Positions 1-7,654 of a stretch of 64,000 nucleotides of DNA are shown in pieces. Below the pieces are notes generated by a model. It was given only the letters and a program-made list of their open reading frames with translations, was not told the DNA's origin and searched no databases. The position numbers were made by a program, and so were the translations under genes. The stretch is from Salinisphaera sp. T31B1 (GTDB lineage Bacteria > Pseudomonadota > Gammaproteobacteria > Nevskiales > Salinisphaeraceae). The DNA is taken from NCBI RefSeq assembly GCF_040361275.1, contig NZ_APNH01000001.1:1399001-1463000 (forward strand). Reading direction: 5' to 3'. Numbering within the stretch: position 1 is the stretch's first letter; every line of letters begins with the position of its first letter.

Positions 1-100
1 CCTCGACGCGAATCTGGCATTCCAGCTGATGCCGGTCGGCGAATATGGCCCGCATGGCCGGCGTACTGAAACTGTCCTGATAGAGATACGAGTCGCGCAC
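1..100 (-). CDS. Fumarase/aspartase-superfamily lyase, N-terminal fragment (runs off the window)
   Basis: The reverse strand is open from a GTG at 100 down to the window edge, giving 33 codons. The peptide starts VRDSYLYQDSFSTPAMRAIF and continues with FADRHQLECQIRVE. This matches the opening helix of the adenylosuccinate lyase/PcaB-like/aspartase superfamily, where a short N-terminus precedes an MRAxFxDxxxLxxxLxVE pattern. A GGTGA element lies just upstream of the GTG. The gene is divergent from the GntR regulator at 256 and shares its intergenic palindrome, so it is a likely target of that regulator. The substrate cannot be told from this fragment; identification rests on the helix pattern only. 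Confidence 0.5.
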   Translation of the reverse strand, partial: MRDSYLYQDSFSTPAMRAIFADRHQLECQIRVE

Positions 101-109
101 GGCGTCACC

Positions 110-143
110 AAATGTACTTACTAAATAAAATGTACGTACATTT
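110..143. promoter_or_regulatory. Candidate GntR operator: perfect palindrome plus an extra half-site
   Basis: Positions 128-143 read AAATGTACGTACATTT, a perfect 16-bp palindrome. The same half-site AAATGTAC recurs at 110-117. Both lie between the truncated lyase (start 100) and the GntR/HutC-type gene (start 256). HutC-subfamily operators typically carry GT...AC arms of this kind. Binding by the adjacent regulator is an inference from position and symmetry. Confidence 0.6.
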
Positions 144-255
144 GTAGACGAGCGGGTATGAGGTGTCAACCGGGTATCGCAGCGATTGGGCGTTGCGTGA
201 CGAGGGCCAAACAGGGATCGTTGCGGCATGAAAACTCTCGTCGACCGGGTCGCGT

Positions 256-1002
256 ATGCCCGAACCTAGGTATCAGCGGGTCGCCCGCGCGCTGTTCGGC
301 GCGATCCGCGAGCAGCATTACCCGGTGGGCTCGCTACTGCCGCCGGAAGTCGAGCTGGCTCGACGGCACGGGGTCAGCCGACAGACCGTGCGCAAGGCGA
401 TCGAACAGCTCGAGCGCCAGCAGCTGGTGACCCGTCGCGCGGGCATCGGTACCCGCGTACAGGCGCCGGCGCAGGCAACCGGCTATCGCCAGCAACTGTC
501 GTCGATCGACGATCTGGTGCAGTTCGGCGAAACCCATCAGCGTCGCGTCGAGCATATCCAGACCTGCGTCATCGATATCGACACCGCCGATGTACTGGAA
601 TGCGCGGCCGGCTCGCGTTGGCTGCGTATCGCCACCCAGCGTCTGGACAGCGGCCATCAGCCGCCGACGCCGGTGTGCTGGACGGACAACTTCATCGATA
701 TCGCACATGCCGCGATCGGCGAGCAGGTCACCCGGGAGCCCGATACTCTGATCAGCGCGCTGATCGAGCGCCGCTACGGCCGCCGAACACTGACCATCAA
801 TCAGAACGCCAGCGCCACCACCATGCCGGCCGAGGCGGCGGCCGTACTTGCGGTCCCGACCGGCTCACCGGCGCTGCGGGTGATCCGGCATTATCTCGAC
901 GAGCTCGACGACGTATTCATGATCACGCGTACTTTCCATATCGGCGAGCGCTACAGGCTGCGCTCGACGCTGTGCCACACCGCTGCTCCACTGGGCGACT
1001 GA
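256..1002 (+). CDS. GntR family (HutC/UTRA) transcriptional regulator
   Basis: This 248-residue DNA-binding repressor or activator has an N-terminal winged helix of GntR type at about residues 5-70. Its recognition region reads PPEVELARRHGVSRQTVRKA, and the wing follows at about residue 60. The remainder (about 85-240) is a UTRA-type ligand-binding domain, ending in the usual VIRHYLDELDDVFMITRTFH strand pair. It is divergent from a lyase fragment, and a 16-bp palindrome sits between them, so autoregulation and control of the lyase are likely. The effector is unknown; a dicarboxylate or amino acid linked to the lyase would be the first guess. Confidence 0.85.
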   Translation: MPEPRYQRVARALFGAIREQHYPVGSLLPPEVELARRHGVSRQTVRKAIEQLERQQLVTRRAGIGTRVQAPAQATGYRQQLSSIDDLVQFGETHQRRVEHIQTCVIDIDTADVLECAAGSRWLRIATQRLDSGHQPPTPVCWTDNFIDIAHAAIGEQVTREPDTLISALIERRYGRRTLTINQNASATTMPAEAAAVLAVPTGSPALRVIRHYLDELDDVFMITRTFHIGERYRLRSTLCHTAAPLGD

Positions 1003-1081
1003 GTCGGCGGGACATCGCGCCCGCGCTATCGCGGCATCGGTCGAAACACGGATTGAATCCAAACCCGGCGCCGCTGTATAT

Positions 1082-2368
1082 ATGCACAGTATGGAGCTGC
1101 TCAAAAAACTCGAGATCCTTGCCGATGCTGCCAAGTACGACGCATCGTGCTCGTCCAGCGGCACAAGCCGACGCTCGTCGGTGGGTGGGCAGGGCGTGGG
1201 CTCGTCGGAAGGTTCGGGCATTTGTCACGCGTACGCGCCCGACGGGCGATGCATCTCGCTGCTCAAGATTCTGCTGACCAATTTCTGTATCTACGAGTGC
1301 AGCTATTGCATCAATCGCAATTCGTCGAATGTGCAGCGGGCGCGCTTTACCACCCGGGAAGTGGTCGATCTGACCCTGGATTTCTACAAGCGCAATTATA
1401 TCGAGGGGCTGTTTTTGTCCTCGGGCGTGATCCAGTCGCCGGACTACACGATGAGCCAGCTGGTAGAGGTCGCCCGCAGCCTGCGTATGGATCACGACTT
1501 TCGCGGCTATATCCATCTCAAGACCATTCCCGATGCCGACGGCCAACTGCTGGCCGATGCCGGGCGTTTTGCCGATCGGCTCAGCATCAACGTGGAACTG
1601 CCCACCCGGATTGCGCTTGCCGATCTGGCGCCGGAAAAGGACCATCGCACCATCAGGTTGTCGATGGCACGTATTCGCGCTCGCCAGGATGAATACGCCG
1701 AAGCCTCGCGTGGCGCACGAAAGATCAGCAATGCCACGCCGCGGCCGGCCAGGCCGCCGCGCTTCGCGCCGGCCGGCCAGTCCACCCAGATGATCGTCGG
1801 CGCGGAGCCGTCGACCGATGCCCAGATCCTGTCCACCACTGCGAACCTGTATTCGGCGTACAAGCTCAAGCGGGTTTATTTCTCGGCGTTTTCGCCGATC
1901 ACGGATGCCAGCGCCAAGCTGCCGGCGCAGCGAACCTCGCTGGTACGCGAGCATCGGTTGTACCAATCCGACTGGCTGATTCGTTTCTATGGCTACGGTC
2001 ACGACGAGATCACCGCCGGTGCGGATGCGGCACCCGCCCACGGCATGCTCGATCTGGATCTGGATCCCAAGCTCGCCTGGGCGCTGCGTAACCGCAGCTA
2101 CTTTCCGGTGGACCTGAATCGAGATCCGCGCGAGCGACTGCTGCGCGTGCCGGGCGTGGGAGTCAAGAGTGTGAACAAGCTGCTGAAGATCCGGCGCTGG
2201 CAGAAGATTCGTCTCGAGGATCTGGTCGCTCTCAAAGCCGGCGTCAGAAAAGCCATGCCGTTCATCGTCTGTGCCAATCATCATCCTGGGTTGAGCGAAG
2301 TCGCCAGCGACGCCTTGCGTGCGCGGTTTGCCCCGGCGAGCGCGGCGCAGCAGAGTTTTGCATTCTAG
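1082..2368 (+). CDS. Putative DNA modification/repair radical SAM protein (TIGR03916 type)
   Basis: The 428-residue protein matches the radical SAM family that travels with UdgX-type uracil-DNA glycosylases. The family opening (MELLKKLEILADAAKYDASC) begins at codon 4, so the start could be 1091 rather than 1082; neither has a clear ribosome binding site. The iron-sulfur motif is CIYECSYC (CX3CX2C) at about residues 70-77. A helix-hairpin-helix-like segment near the C-terminus (LRVPGVGVKSVNKLLKI, about residue 355) suggests DNA contact. The reaction is not established. The usual partner, the DUF4130-UdgX protein, lies at 3949, but two other genes are inserted between them here. Confidence 0.88.
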   Translation: MHSMELLKKLEILADAAKYDASCSSSGTSRRSSVGGQGVGSSEGSGICHAYAPDGRCISLLKILLTNFCIYECSYCINRNSSNVQRARFTTREVVDLTLDFYKRNYIEGLFLSSGVIQSPDYTMSQLVEVARSLRMDHDFRGYIHLKTIPDADGQLLADAGRFADRLSINVELPTRIALADLAPEKDHRTIRLSMARIRARQDEYAEASRGARKISNATPRPARPPRFAPAGQSTQMIVGAEPSTDAQILSTTANLYSAYKLKRVYFSAFSPITDASAKLPAQRTSLVREHRLYQSDWLIRFYGYGHDEITAGADAAPAHGMLDLDLDPKLAWALRNRSYFPVDLNRDPRERLLRVPGVGVKSVNKLLKIRRWQKIRLEDLVALKAGVRKAMPFIVCANHHPGLSEVASDALRARFAPASAAQQSFAF

Positions 2369-2398
2369 CCTTGTGCCGTCCCGGATAAAGGTTTGCCA

Positions 2399-3043
2399 AT
2401 GCCCTCGACCCGATCTTGCGTCTGTGTTCTGACCGGCGATATCGTCAAGTCCAGCGCGCTCGGAGCCGATCGGTTCGACGCGGTCATGGGCGCGCTCGAA
2501 TCCGCAGCGGAGACGGTCGCGGCGTGGCCGCAGATCGCGCCGGTGCACTACGAACGTTTTCGCGGCGATGGTTGGCAGTTGTTGCTGGGCCAGCCGAAAT
2601 GGGCGCTTCGAGTCAGCCTGTGTATGCGCGGCGCCATTCGCAGCGCCTGCGGAGCCGGCGAAACACGGCTGGCGGCCGGCATCGGGTCGGCCGATCGTGC
2701 CGACACGCTCGCCGCCTCGAGCGGTAGCGCATTCGAATGCTCGGGCCGTGGCCTCGAACGGTTGAAGACACACCAGCTCTGGTGGATCGACGGCGCGTTC
2801 GCTACCGCCGGCGAGCGTGCGCTCGCCCAGGGGCTTTTTTCGGTCTGCGACGGGTTGTCACGTCATTGGACCTCTCGACAGGCTGAAATCTTTCTGGCTC
2901 TGGTTCAACCGGAGGCGCCGACCATGGCCGCGCTCGCTGACCGGCTTTCAGTGCAGCCCCAGACCGTGCAGGTTCATTTCGCCCGGGCCGGCGGCCATGC
3001 GCTACTGGACGCCGTGCATGCGTTCGAACAGGCGCTGGAATGA
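2399..3043 (+). CDS. SatD family protein; cyclase-like N-terminus, C-terminal helix-turn-helix
   Basis: The ATG at 2399 follows AAAGG with a 7-base spacer, giving 214 residues. The N-terminus (VCVLTGDIVKSSAL) and a later FRGDGWQLL segment place two acidic residues where class III nucleotidyl cyclases hold their metals (DIxxS and GDG). The segment RLAAGIGSADRADTL, followed by ECSGRGLERL, resembles the later cyclase strands. Residues from about 165 on (LADRLSVQPQTVQVHFAR) look like a helix-turn-helix. SatD proteins are named after a streptococcal acid-tolerance operon and have no assigned activity that I know of. The cyclase comparison is my inference. It precedes the DUF3307 membrane gene, a pairing seen in other genomes. 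Confidence 0.7.
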   Translation: MPSTRSCVCVLTGDIVKSSALGADRFDAVMGALESAAETVAAWPQIAPVHYERFRGDGWQLLLGQPKWALRVSLCMRGAIRSACGAGETRLAAGIGSADRADTLAASSGSAFECSGRGLERLKTHQLWWIDGAFATAGERALAQGLFSVCDGLSRHWTSRQAEIFLALVQPEAPTMAALADRLSVQPQTVQVHFARAGGHALLDAVHAFEQALE

Positions 3044-3145
3044 AGTCCGACGATAACAGTCGTAAAAGGCTGTTTTCGGTAAAGCAGCTTGTTATGGCTG
3101 TCTATCCATGATCGTCCTGTGCTCGATGCACCGCAGGCGGACGTG

Positions 3146-3946
3146 ATGCTCGAAACCGCGCTCTGTCTGCTGTTCGCGCACGTGCTGGCCGATTTCGTTG
3201 TCCAGACACGGGCCATGGTCGCCGCCAAGCACCGCTGGCCTGTTTTTGCCCTGCATATCGCCATCGTGGCCGTCACGGCCGGCGCCTGTCTGGGCACGGC
3301 GTCCGCCTCGGGTTGGGCGGCGCTGGGGGTGGTGGTCCTTTCACACGCAACGGTCGATTCAATCAAGACGTTTGCGTTGAACGAACGCTGGACCACGGCT
3401 GCGCCTTTCCGGGCGTTGCATATCTTCCTGCTCGATCAAACGGCGCATGTCGTATTCGCAGTGGTGGCCGCCTGGCTGTATCCGCAGGCGTTTGTCCTCG
3501 GCGCCTGGCCGAAGATACTCGACGCGGATGCCATCCGTTGGCTGCTGTCGTTCTATGTCCTGGCCGGCGGCTTCTGGCTGACTGTTCGGGTCGGTGATCT
3601 CCTGCTGGTGTCGTTCATGGCCGGGTTCCGCCGCCTCTGGCCCGCGCCGCGGCTCGTCCACAACGATCAGAGCGAGGAGTTGCCGCGGGCCGGGGCCTGG
3701 ATCGGCTGGCTCGAACGCACGCTGGTTTTTCTGTTCGTACTGCTCGGCCAGTTCAATGCCATCGGCTTTGTAATGGCCGCCAAGTCGGTGTTGCGATTCG
3801 AATATGCCCGCCGGCCTTATCAGAGCGAAATCGTGATCATTGGCACGCTGGCCAGTTTCGGTTGGGCAATCGTCATCGCGCTGGTCACCCGGGCGGCGCT
3901 CGTCGAGCTGGGGCCGGGTATGGTGCGCCCGGCCGGAGGAGGTTGA
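3146..3946 (+). CDS. DUF3307 domain polytopic membrane protein
   Basis: The 266-residue protein starts at an ATG at 3146; an in-frame TTG 57 bases upstream is less likely. It begins METALCLLFAHVLADFVVQT, the DUF3307 signature, followed by paired polar residues within hydrophobic helices: HVLAD, SHATVDSIK and LLDQTAHV. The C-terminal block (GFVMAAKSVLRFEYARR, then IGTLASFGW) is the other conserved DUF3307 element. About seven membrane segments are visible. The repeated His/Asp pairs suggest an intramembrane active site or ion pathway, which is inference. The stop codon is two bases before the UdgX start, so the genes are co-transcribed. Confidence 0.8.
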   Translation: MLETALCLLFAHVLADFVVQTRAMVAAKHRWPVFALHIAIVAVTAGACLGTASASGWAALGVVVLSHATVDSIKTFALNERWTTAAPFRALHIFLLDQTAHVVFAVVAAWLYPQAFVLGAWPKILDADAIRWLLSFYVLAGGFWLTVRVGDLLLVSFMAGFRRLWPAPRLVHNDQSEELPRAGAWIGWLERTLVFLFVLLGQFNAIGFVMAAKSVLRFEYARRPYQSEIVIIGTLASFGWAIVIALVTRAALVELGPGMVRPAGGG

Positions 3947-3948
3947 AC

Positions 3949-5424
3949 ATGGAGCAGACGTCGCTGTTTGGCGAAGTTCGGAGCGCGCGCAATCAGGTGG
4001 CGGTGGCGTTCGTACCGGATTTTGCCGGCTGGCAGGCCGCGGCCCGAGCCCAATGGCAGGCCGGCACGCCGCCCGAGGCGATCTGGTGGCAGCCCGACCG
4101 CCAGGCCATGGCCGGGGGCGAGACGGACGGCAGTGCCCCACGGGTGCCGCGCGCTTTCGTCTCGCTGGCACGCACCGCTGCGTGTCATCGCAGTGCCGAT
4201 CGATGGGCGCTTTTGTATCAGCTGCTCTGGCGGCTGACCCACGGCGAACGACATCTGCTCGAGTTGAGCGGCGACCCTCAGGTCGCGCGTGTCAACGCCT
4301 ATGCCAAGGCCGTACGCCGCGATATCCACAAGATGAAAGCGTTCGTACGTTTTCGCGCCGTGGCCGAGCCCGACGCGCCGGACGACGCGCCACGTTATGT
4401 GGCTTGGTTCGAACCGGAGCATTTCATCGTGGAAAAGGCCAGCGGCTTTTTCCGGCGTCGATTCGCCAACATGCGCTGGTCGATTCTCACGCCGTATCGC
4501 TGTGCTCACTACGAAGGCGCGAGTGCTGGCGGCGTCTGGTTCTCGCCCGGCACCGACAAGTCGGCAGCGCCCGAGGGCGATGTGCTCGAGGACGCGTGGC
4601 GAACCTACTACCGCAGCATATTCAATCCGGCCCGGGTCAAGATATCGGCCATGCGGTCCGAGATGCCTGTCAAGTACTGGAAGAACATGCCTGAAGCGCA
4701 CCTCATTCCGCAGTTGCTGCGCGAGGCCGATCGGCGCGTCGAGGTCATGCAGGAGCAGGTCAAGGATCGGGACGTCATGCGCTGCGGACCGCGGCCGATC
4801 AGTCCGGAAGCCGAACATGCCCATGCCTTGGCTCGCAGCCCTGCCAATACGCTCGACCGGCTCGCACTGCAGGCACGTACCTGTTGCAACTGTCCGCTGG
4901 GCGAGAAGGCCACGCAGACAGTCTTCGGCGAAGGACCGCGTACGGCCCGCGTGATGATCGTGGGCGAGCAGCCAGGCGACTCAGAAGACCTGGCGGGGCG
5001 GCCATTCGTGGGCCCGGCCGGACAACTGCTCGATCGTGCGCTGGCTCAGGCCGGGATCGATCGTGCCGCGCTGTACCTCACCAACGCGGTCAAGCACTTC
5101 AAGTTCGAGCCGCGTGGCAAGCGTCGTCTGCATGCCCGACCGGACGATGCGGAAGTCTTCGCTTGCAAGCCCTGGCTGGACAACGAGATCGAGCTGGTCG
5201 AGCCGACCCTGATCGTGGCCATGGGCGCAACGGCCGGGCGGGTACTTCTGGGCCGGCCTGTGCAGGTTACTCGCGAGCGCGGCATGATCGTCTCCCATGG
5301 TGATCGGCGCATTCTGCTGACCGTGCATCCGTCGTATCTGCTGCGCCTGCCCGACGCCCAGGTCGCCAAACGTGCCACGGCGCAGTTCAGCCGTGATCTC
5401 GCCCAGGCACGCGCTTGGCTGTAA
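3949..5424 (+). CDS. DUF4130 (TIGR03915)-UdgX family uracil-DNA glycosylase fusion
   Basis: The ATG at 3949 has a strong AGGAGG seven bases upstream, giving 491 residues. Residues 1 to about 270 are the DUF4130 'probable DNA metabolism' domain (for example WSILTPYRCAHYEGASAGGV and VKYWKNMPEAHLIPQLL). Residues from about 290 form a family 4/5-like uracil-DNA glycosylase with Cys residues for an iron-sulfur cluster (ARTCCNCPLG), the motif GEQPGDSEDLAGRPFVGPAG, and KRRLHARP. The KRRxH loop is the UdgX hallmark, whose histidine forms a covalent bond to the abasic site in the mycobacterial enzyme. The role is uracil recognition in DNA, with the radical SAM partner at 1082. Confidence 0.92.
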   Translation: MEQTSLFGEVRSARNQVAVAFVPDFAGWQAAARAQWQAGTPPEAIWWQPDRQAMAGGETDGSAPRVPRAFVSLARTAACHRSADRWALLYQLLWRLTHGERHLLELSGDPQVARVNAYAKAVRRDIHKMKAFVRFRAVAEPDAPDDAPRYVAWFEPEHFIVEKASGFFRRRFANMRWSILTPYRCAHYEGASAGGVWFSPGTDKSAAPEGDVLEDAWRTYYRSIFNPARVKISAMRSEMPVKYWKNMPEAHLIPQLLREADRRVEVMQEQVKDRDVMRCGPRPISPEAEHAHALARSPANTLDRLALQARTCCNCPLGEKATQTVFGEGPRTARVMIVGEQPGDSEDLAGRPFVGPAGQLLDRALAQAGIDRAALYLTNAVKHFKFEPRGKRRLHARPDDAEVFACKPWLDNEIELVEPTLIVAMGATAGRVLLGRPVQVTRERGMIVSHGDRRILLTVHPSYLLRLPDAQVAKRATAQFSRDLAQARAWL

Positions 5425-5445
5425 ACCTAGTGCCGTTGCGGCACG

Positions 5446-6048
5446 TCAGTACAGGATGAATACCACGCAAGCCGCGGTCATTCCGCCCATTACGGCGTTG
5501 AAGATGCGCCAGCTGCGGGCGCTGGTGAGGACACGTGATATTGCCATGCCGAAGCCCGCCCAGAACGAGATACAGGGAAACGCGACCAGCTCCATCAGCA
5601 GTGCCAGCACCAGGGCGTTGAAAAACACCGGTCCGTCGTCGGGTAGGAAGCTCGCCATCAACGTCAGCCCCATGACCCAGGCCTTGGGATTGGCGAACTG
5701 GAACAGCGCGGCCTGCCACAAGGTGAGCGGCCGCGCATCGGCGTCATGGGCCAGCGAGGGCGGCGGCGCCGATGCGATCTTCCAGGCCAGATACAGCAGA
5801 TAGACCGCACCCGCGATGCGCAGCCCCTGCTGGACCAGTGGAAATCGCTGGAAAACGATGCCGAGACCCAGTGCGATCGCGGTGAACAGCACCAGACAGC
5901 CAATCATGATGCCGAGAATATGCGGCAGTGTCCGGCGATATCCGTACAGCGCCCCCGATGCGGTGAGCATGACGTTGTTGGGACCGGGTGTGGCAGTCAT
6001 GGATACGGCAAACAGAACAACCGAGAACAACCAGCTGGCGGACATCAT
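5446..6048 (-). CDS. LysE/RhtB family amino-acid exporter
   Basis: This is an inner-membrane protein of about 200 residues with six hydrophobic segments. The family N-terminal signature TATPGPNNVMLTASGALYG lies near residues 18-36. Overlapping GTG and ATG codons at 6051, 6048 and 6045 make the exact start uncertain. Proteins of this family export amino acids or homoserine lactones; the substrate is not readable here. It is divergent from a MocR-type regulator with inverted repeats in the shared promoter region, a common arrangement in which the regulator senses an amino acid or PLP-linked amine and controls the exporter. Confidence 0.88.
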   Translation of the reverse strand: MMSASWLFSVVLFAVSMTATPGPNNVMLTASGALYGYRRTLPHILGIMIGCLVLFTAIALGLGIVFQRFPLVQQGLRIAGAVYLLYLAWKIASAPPPSLAHDADARPLTLWQAALFQFANPKAWVMGLTLMASFLPDDGPVFFNALVLALLMELVAFPCISFWAGFGMAISRVLTSARSWRIFNAVMGGMTAACVVFILY

Positions 6049-6068
6049 CACAGCATTTCACTTCTTTG

Positions 6069-6084
6069 ATTGTATGGGTACAAT
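6069..6084. promoter_or_regulatory. Inverted repeat, candidate MocR operator near the exporter start
   Basis: The sequence ATTGTATGGGTACAAT has perfect 6-base arms (ATTGTA/TACAAT) around a 4-base spacer. It lies about 20 bases upstream of the LysE-family start, within the divergent promoter region of the MocR-type gene. Operator function is inferred from symmetry and location. Confidence 0.5.
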
Positions 6085-6154
6085 ATTCGTCCCAATCTCT
6101 TGCGAGATGGACGATTGGAGGTTCGGGGATGGTTGGAATTGTGTCAAAGGCTTT

Positions 6155-6171
6155 ATTGTCACCATGACAAT
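6155..6171. promoter_or_regulatory. Inverted repeat spanning the MocR-type gene start codon
   Basis: ATTGTCA at 6155-6161 and TGACAAT at 6165-6171 form perfect 7-base arms around CCA. The proposed ATG of the regulator (6164-6166) falls inside the repeat, which would suit negative autoregulation by occlusion. It shares the ATTGT/ACAAT outer arms with the repeat at 6069-6084, supporting recognition by the same protein. Confidence 0.5.
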
Positions 6172-7561
6172 TTGGGTGCCCACGTTGTCCGGGGCCGGGC
6201 CTCGGTACCGGCAGCTCGCCGACGCCATCGCCGCGGCGATCGCGCGCGGCGAGCTTGTCGCGGGGGCGAAGCTCACGCCGCAGCGACGGCTTGCGCACGC
6301 GCTCGGCGTCACGACCGGCACGGTCACGCGCGCTTACAGCGAAGCGGAACGGCGTGGTCATGTCGAAGCCCGGGTCGGCAGCGGCACGTTCGTGCGCGCG
6401 CGACCGTCCTCGACGCCGGCGTTCGGTCACGTACAGCAGCCGGCCGCGACGCCCGGTCTGGTCGATCTGAGCCTGTCACTGCCGCCGCCGCATCCGGCGC
6501 GCGCGGCCGGGCTCAAGCGCGCCGTTGCCACGGTGCACGACCAGGACAGCACGCTCGCCCATGCGGTGTCCTACCAGCCGGAGGACGGCTTGGCACGCCA
6601 CCGCGAGTGCATCGCGCACTGGCTCGATACGCTCGGTTTGCCGATGGATCCGACCGAGCTGATCGTCAATCAGGGTGGCATGCACGGCATCTTCCTGGCG
6701 CTGTCGGCACTGTGCGGGCCGAACGCGCGCCTGGCGGCCGAAACGCTCAGCTACCCCGGTCTGATCAGTGCGGCCCAGCAGCTCGGGCTGCGGACGGTCG
6801 CGCTGCCCTTCGATGAAGACGGCATCGATATCGATGCGCTTGCGCGCCGCTATGACCGCCAGCCCTTTCGTGCGCTGTATCTGATGCCGGATCATCACAA
6901 CCCCACCACCACGCGGCTGAGCGAGACACGCCGCGAGGCCCTCGTCGCGCTGGCCCGCGCCCGCGATTTCTGGCTTATCGAAGACGGGGTCATGCACCTG
7001 CCGGCGGCGCACCGCGGCACGCCGCTCTATCGGCTCGCGCCGGAACGCACGATCTATCTCTTCTCGGTTTCCAAGATCCTGGGCGGCGGCCTGCGCACCG
7101 GGGTGATGCGGGTACCACAGATGCTGGCGGCACGGGTGCGCGCGGCCATCCGTGCCCAGAGCTGGATGCCGCCGCCGCTGATGGCGAGCCTGGTCTGCGA
7201 ATGGATCGCGAGCGGCGACGCTGACCGGCTACTGGCCTGGCAGGAGGCCGAACTGGCCGCGCGTCAGACGCTGGTGGCCGAACGCCTGCACGATATCGAG
7301 TTCGCGGCGCGCCCGGGCGGCTTCTATCTGTGGTTGCCGCTGCCCGGCGGCCTGCGCGCGGCTGGCATGGTCGATCAGCTCGAACGCCGCGGCGTGCGCG
7401 TGACCCCGGCCGAGGCCTTTTGCGTGGGCAGCGAACCGGCGCCGCAGGCGGTGCGTATCTGCCTGAGCGCGGCGCTGGATCAGGCCGCGCTGGCCCGCGC
7501 GCTCGACACGGTGCGCGCGGTGTTGCTGCAACCCGAGCCGGTGCCGTGGCGCACGCTCTGA
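6164..7561 (+). CDS. MocR/PdxR-type regulator: GntR winged helix fused to class I aminotransferase
   Basis: The 465-residue protein begins MTIWVPTLSGAGPRYRQLAD and has a GntR-type winged helix at about 15-80 (TPQRRLAHALGVTTGTVTRA). This is followed by a full fold-type I aminotransferase domain. The PLP-binding lysine is probably the one in LFSVSKILGGGLRTGVMR, near residue 300, and DHHNPTTTRLS is the upstream aminotransferase landmark. Such proteins use PLP, or an amino-acid-PLP adduct, as a sensor. The divergent LysE-type exporter is the obvious target. The start is chosen at 6164 because family N-termini are short; the frame stays open far upstream. Confidence 0.88.
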   Translation: MTIWVPTLSGAGPRYRQLADAIAAAIARGELVAGAKLTPQRRLAHALGVTTGTVTRAYSEAERRGHVEARVGSGTFVRARPSSTPAFGHVQQPAATPGLVDLSLSLPPPHPARAAGLKRAVATVHDQDSTLAHAVSYQPEDGLARHRECIAHWLDTLGLPMDPTELIVNQGGMHGIFLALSALCGPNARLAAETLSYPGLISAAQQLGLRTVALPFDEDGIDIDALARRYDRQPFRALYLMPDHHNPTTTRLSETRREALVALARARDFWLIEDGVMHLPAAHRGTPLYRLAPERTIYLFSVSKILGGGLRTGVMRVPQMLAARVRAAIRAQSWMPPPLMASLVCEWIASGDADRLLAWQEAELAARQTLVAERLHDIEFAARPGGFYLWLPLPGGLRAAGMVDQLERRGVRVTPAEAFCVGSEPAPQAVRICLSAALDQAALARALDTVRAVLLQPEPVPWRTL

Positions 7562-7654
7562 GGCGGCGCCGGTGCCCAGCTTGCGTGAAATCCTGCCACA
7601 CTGGGAGGATGCGTCACCCGGTGTCGACTCGCACCCCAGCAATACGATCGAACG

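Noticed and set aside
158-430. Forward open frame overlapping the GntR start
   Set aside because: No family resemblance, composition unlike the real proteins here, and it overlaps the well-supported GntR gene.
923-2773. Long reverse open frame opposite the radical SAM gene
   Set aside because: It is antisense to two convincing forward genes; the residue mix and lack of motifs mark it as a shadow of the high-GC third-position pattern.
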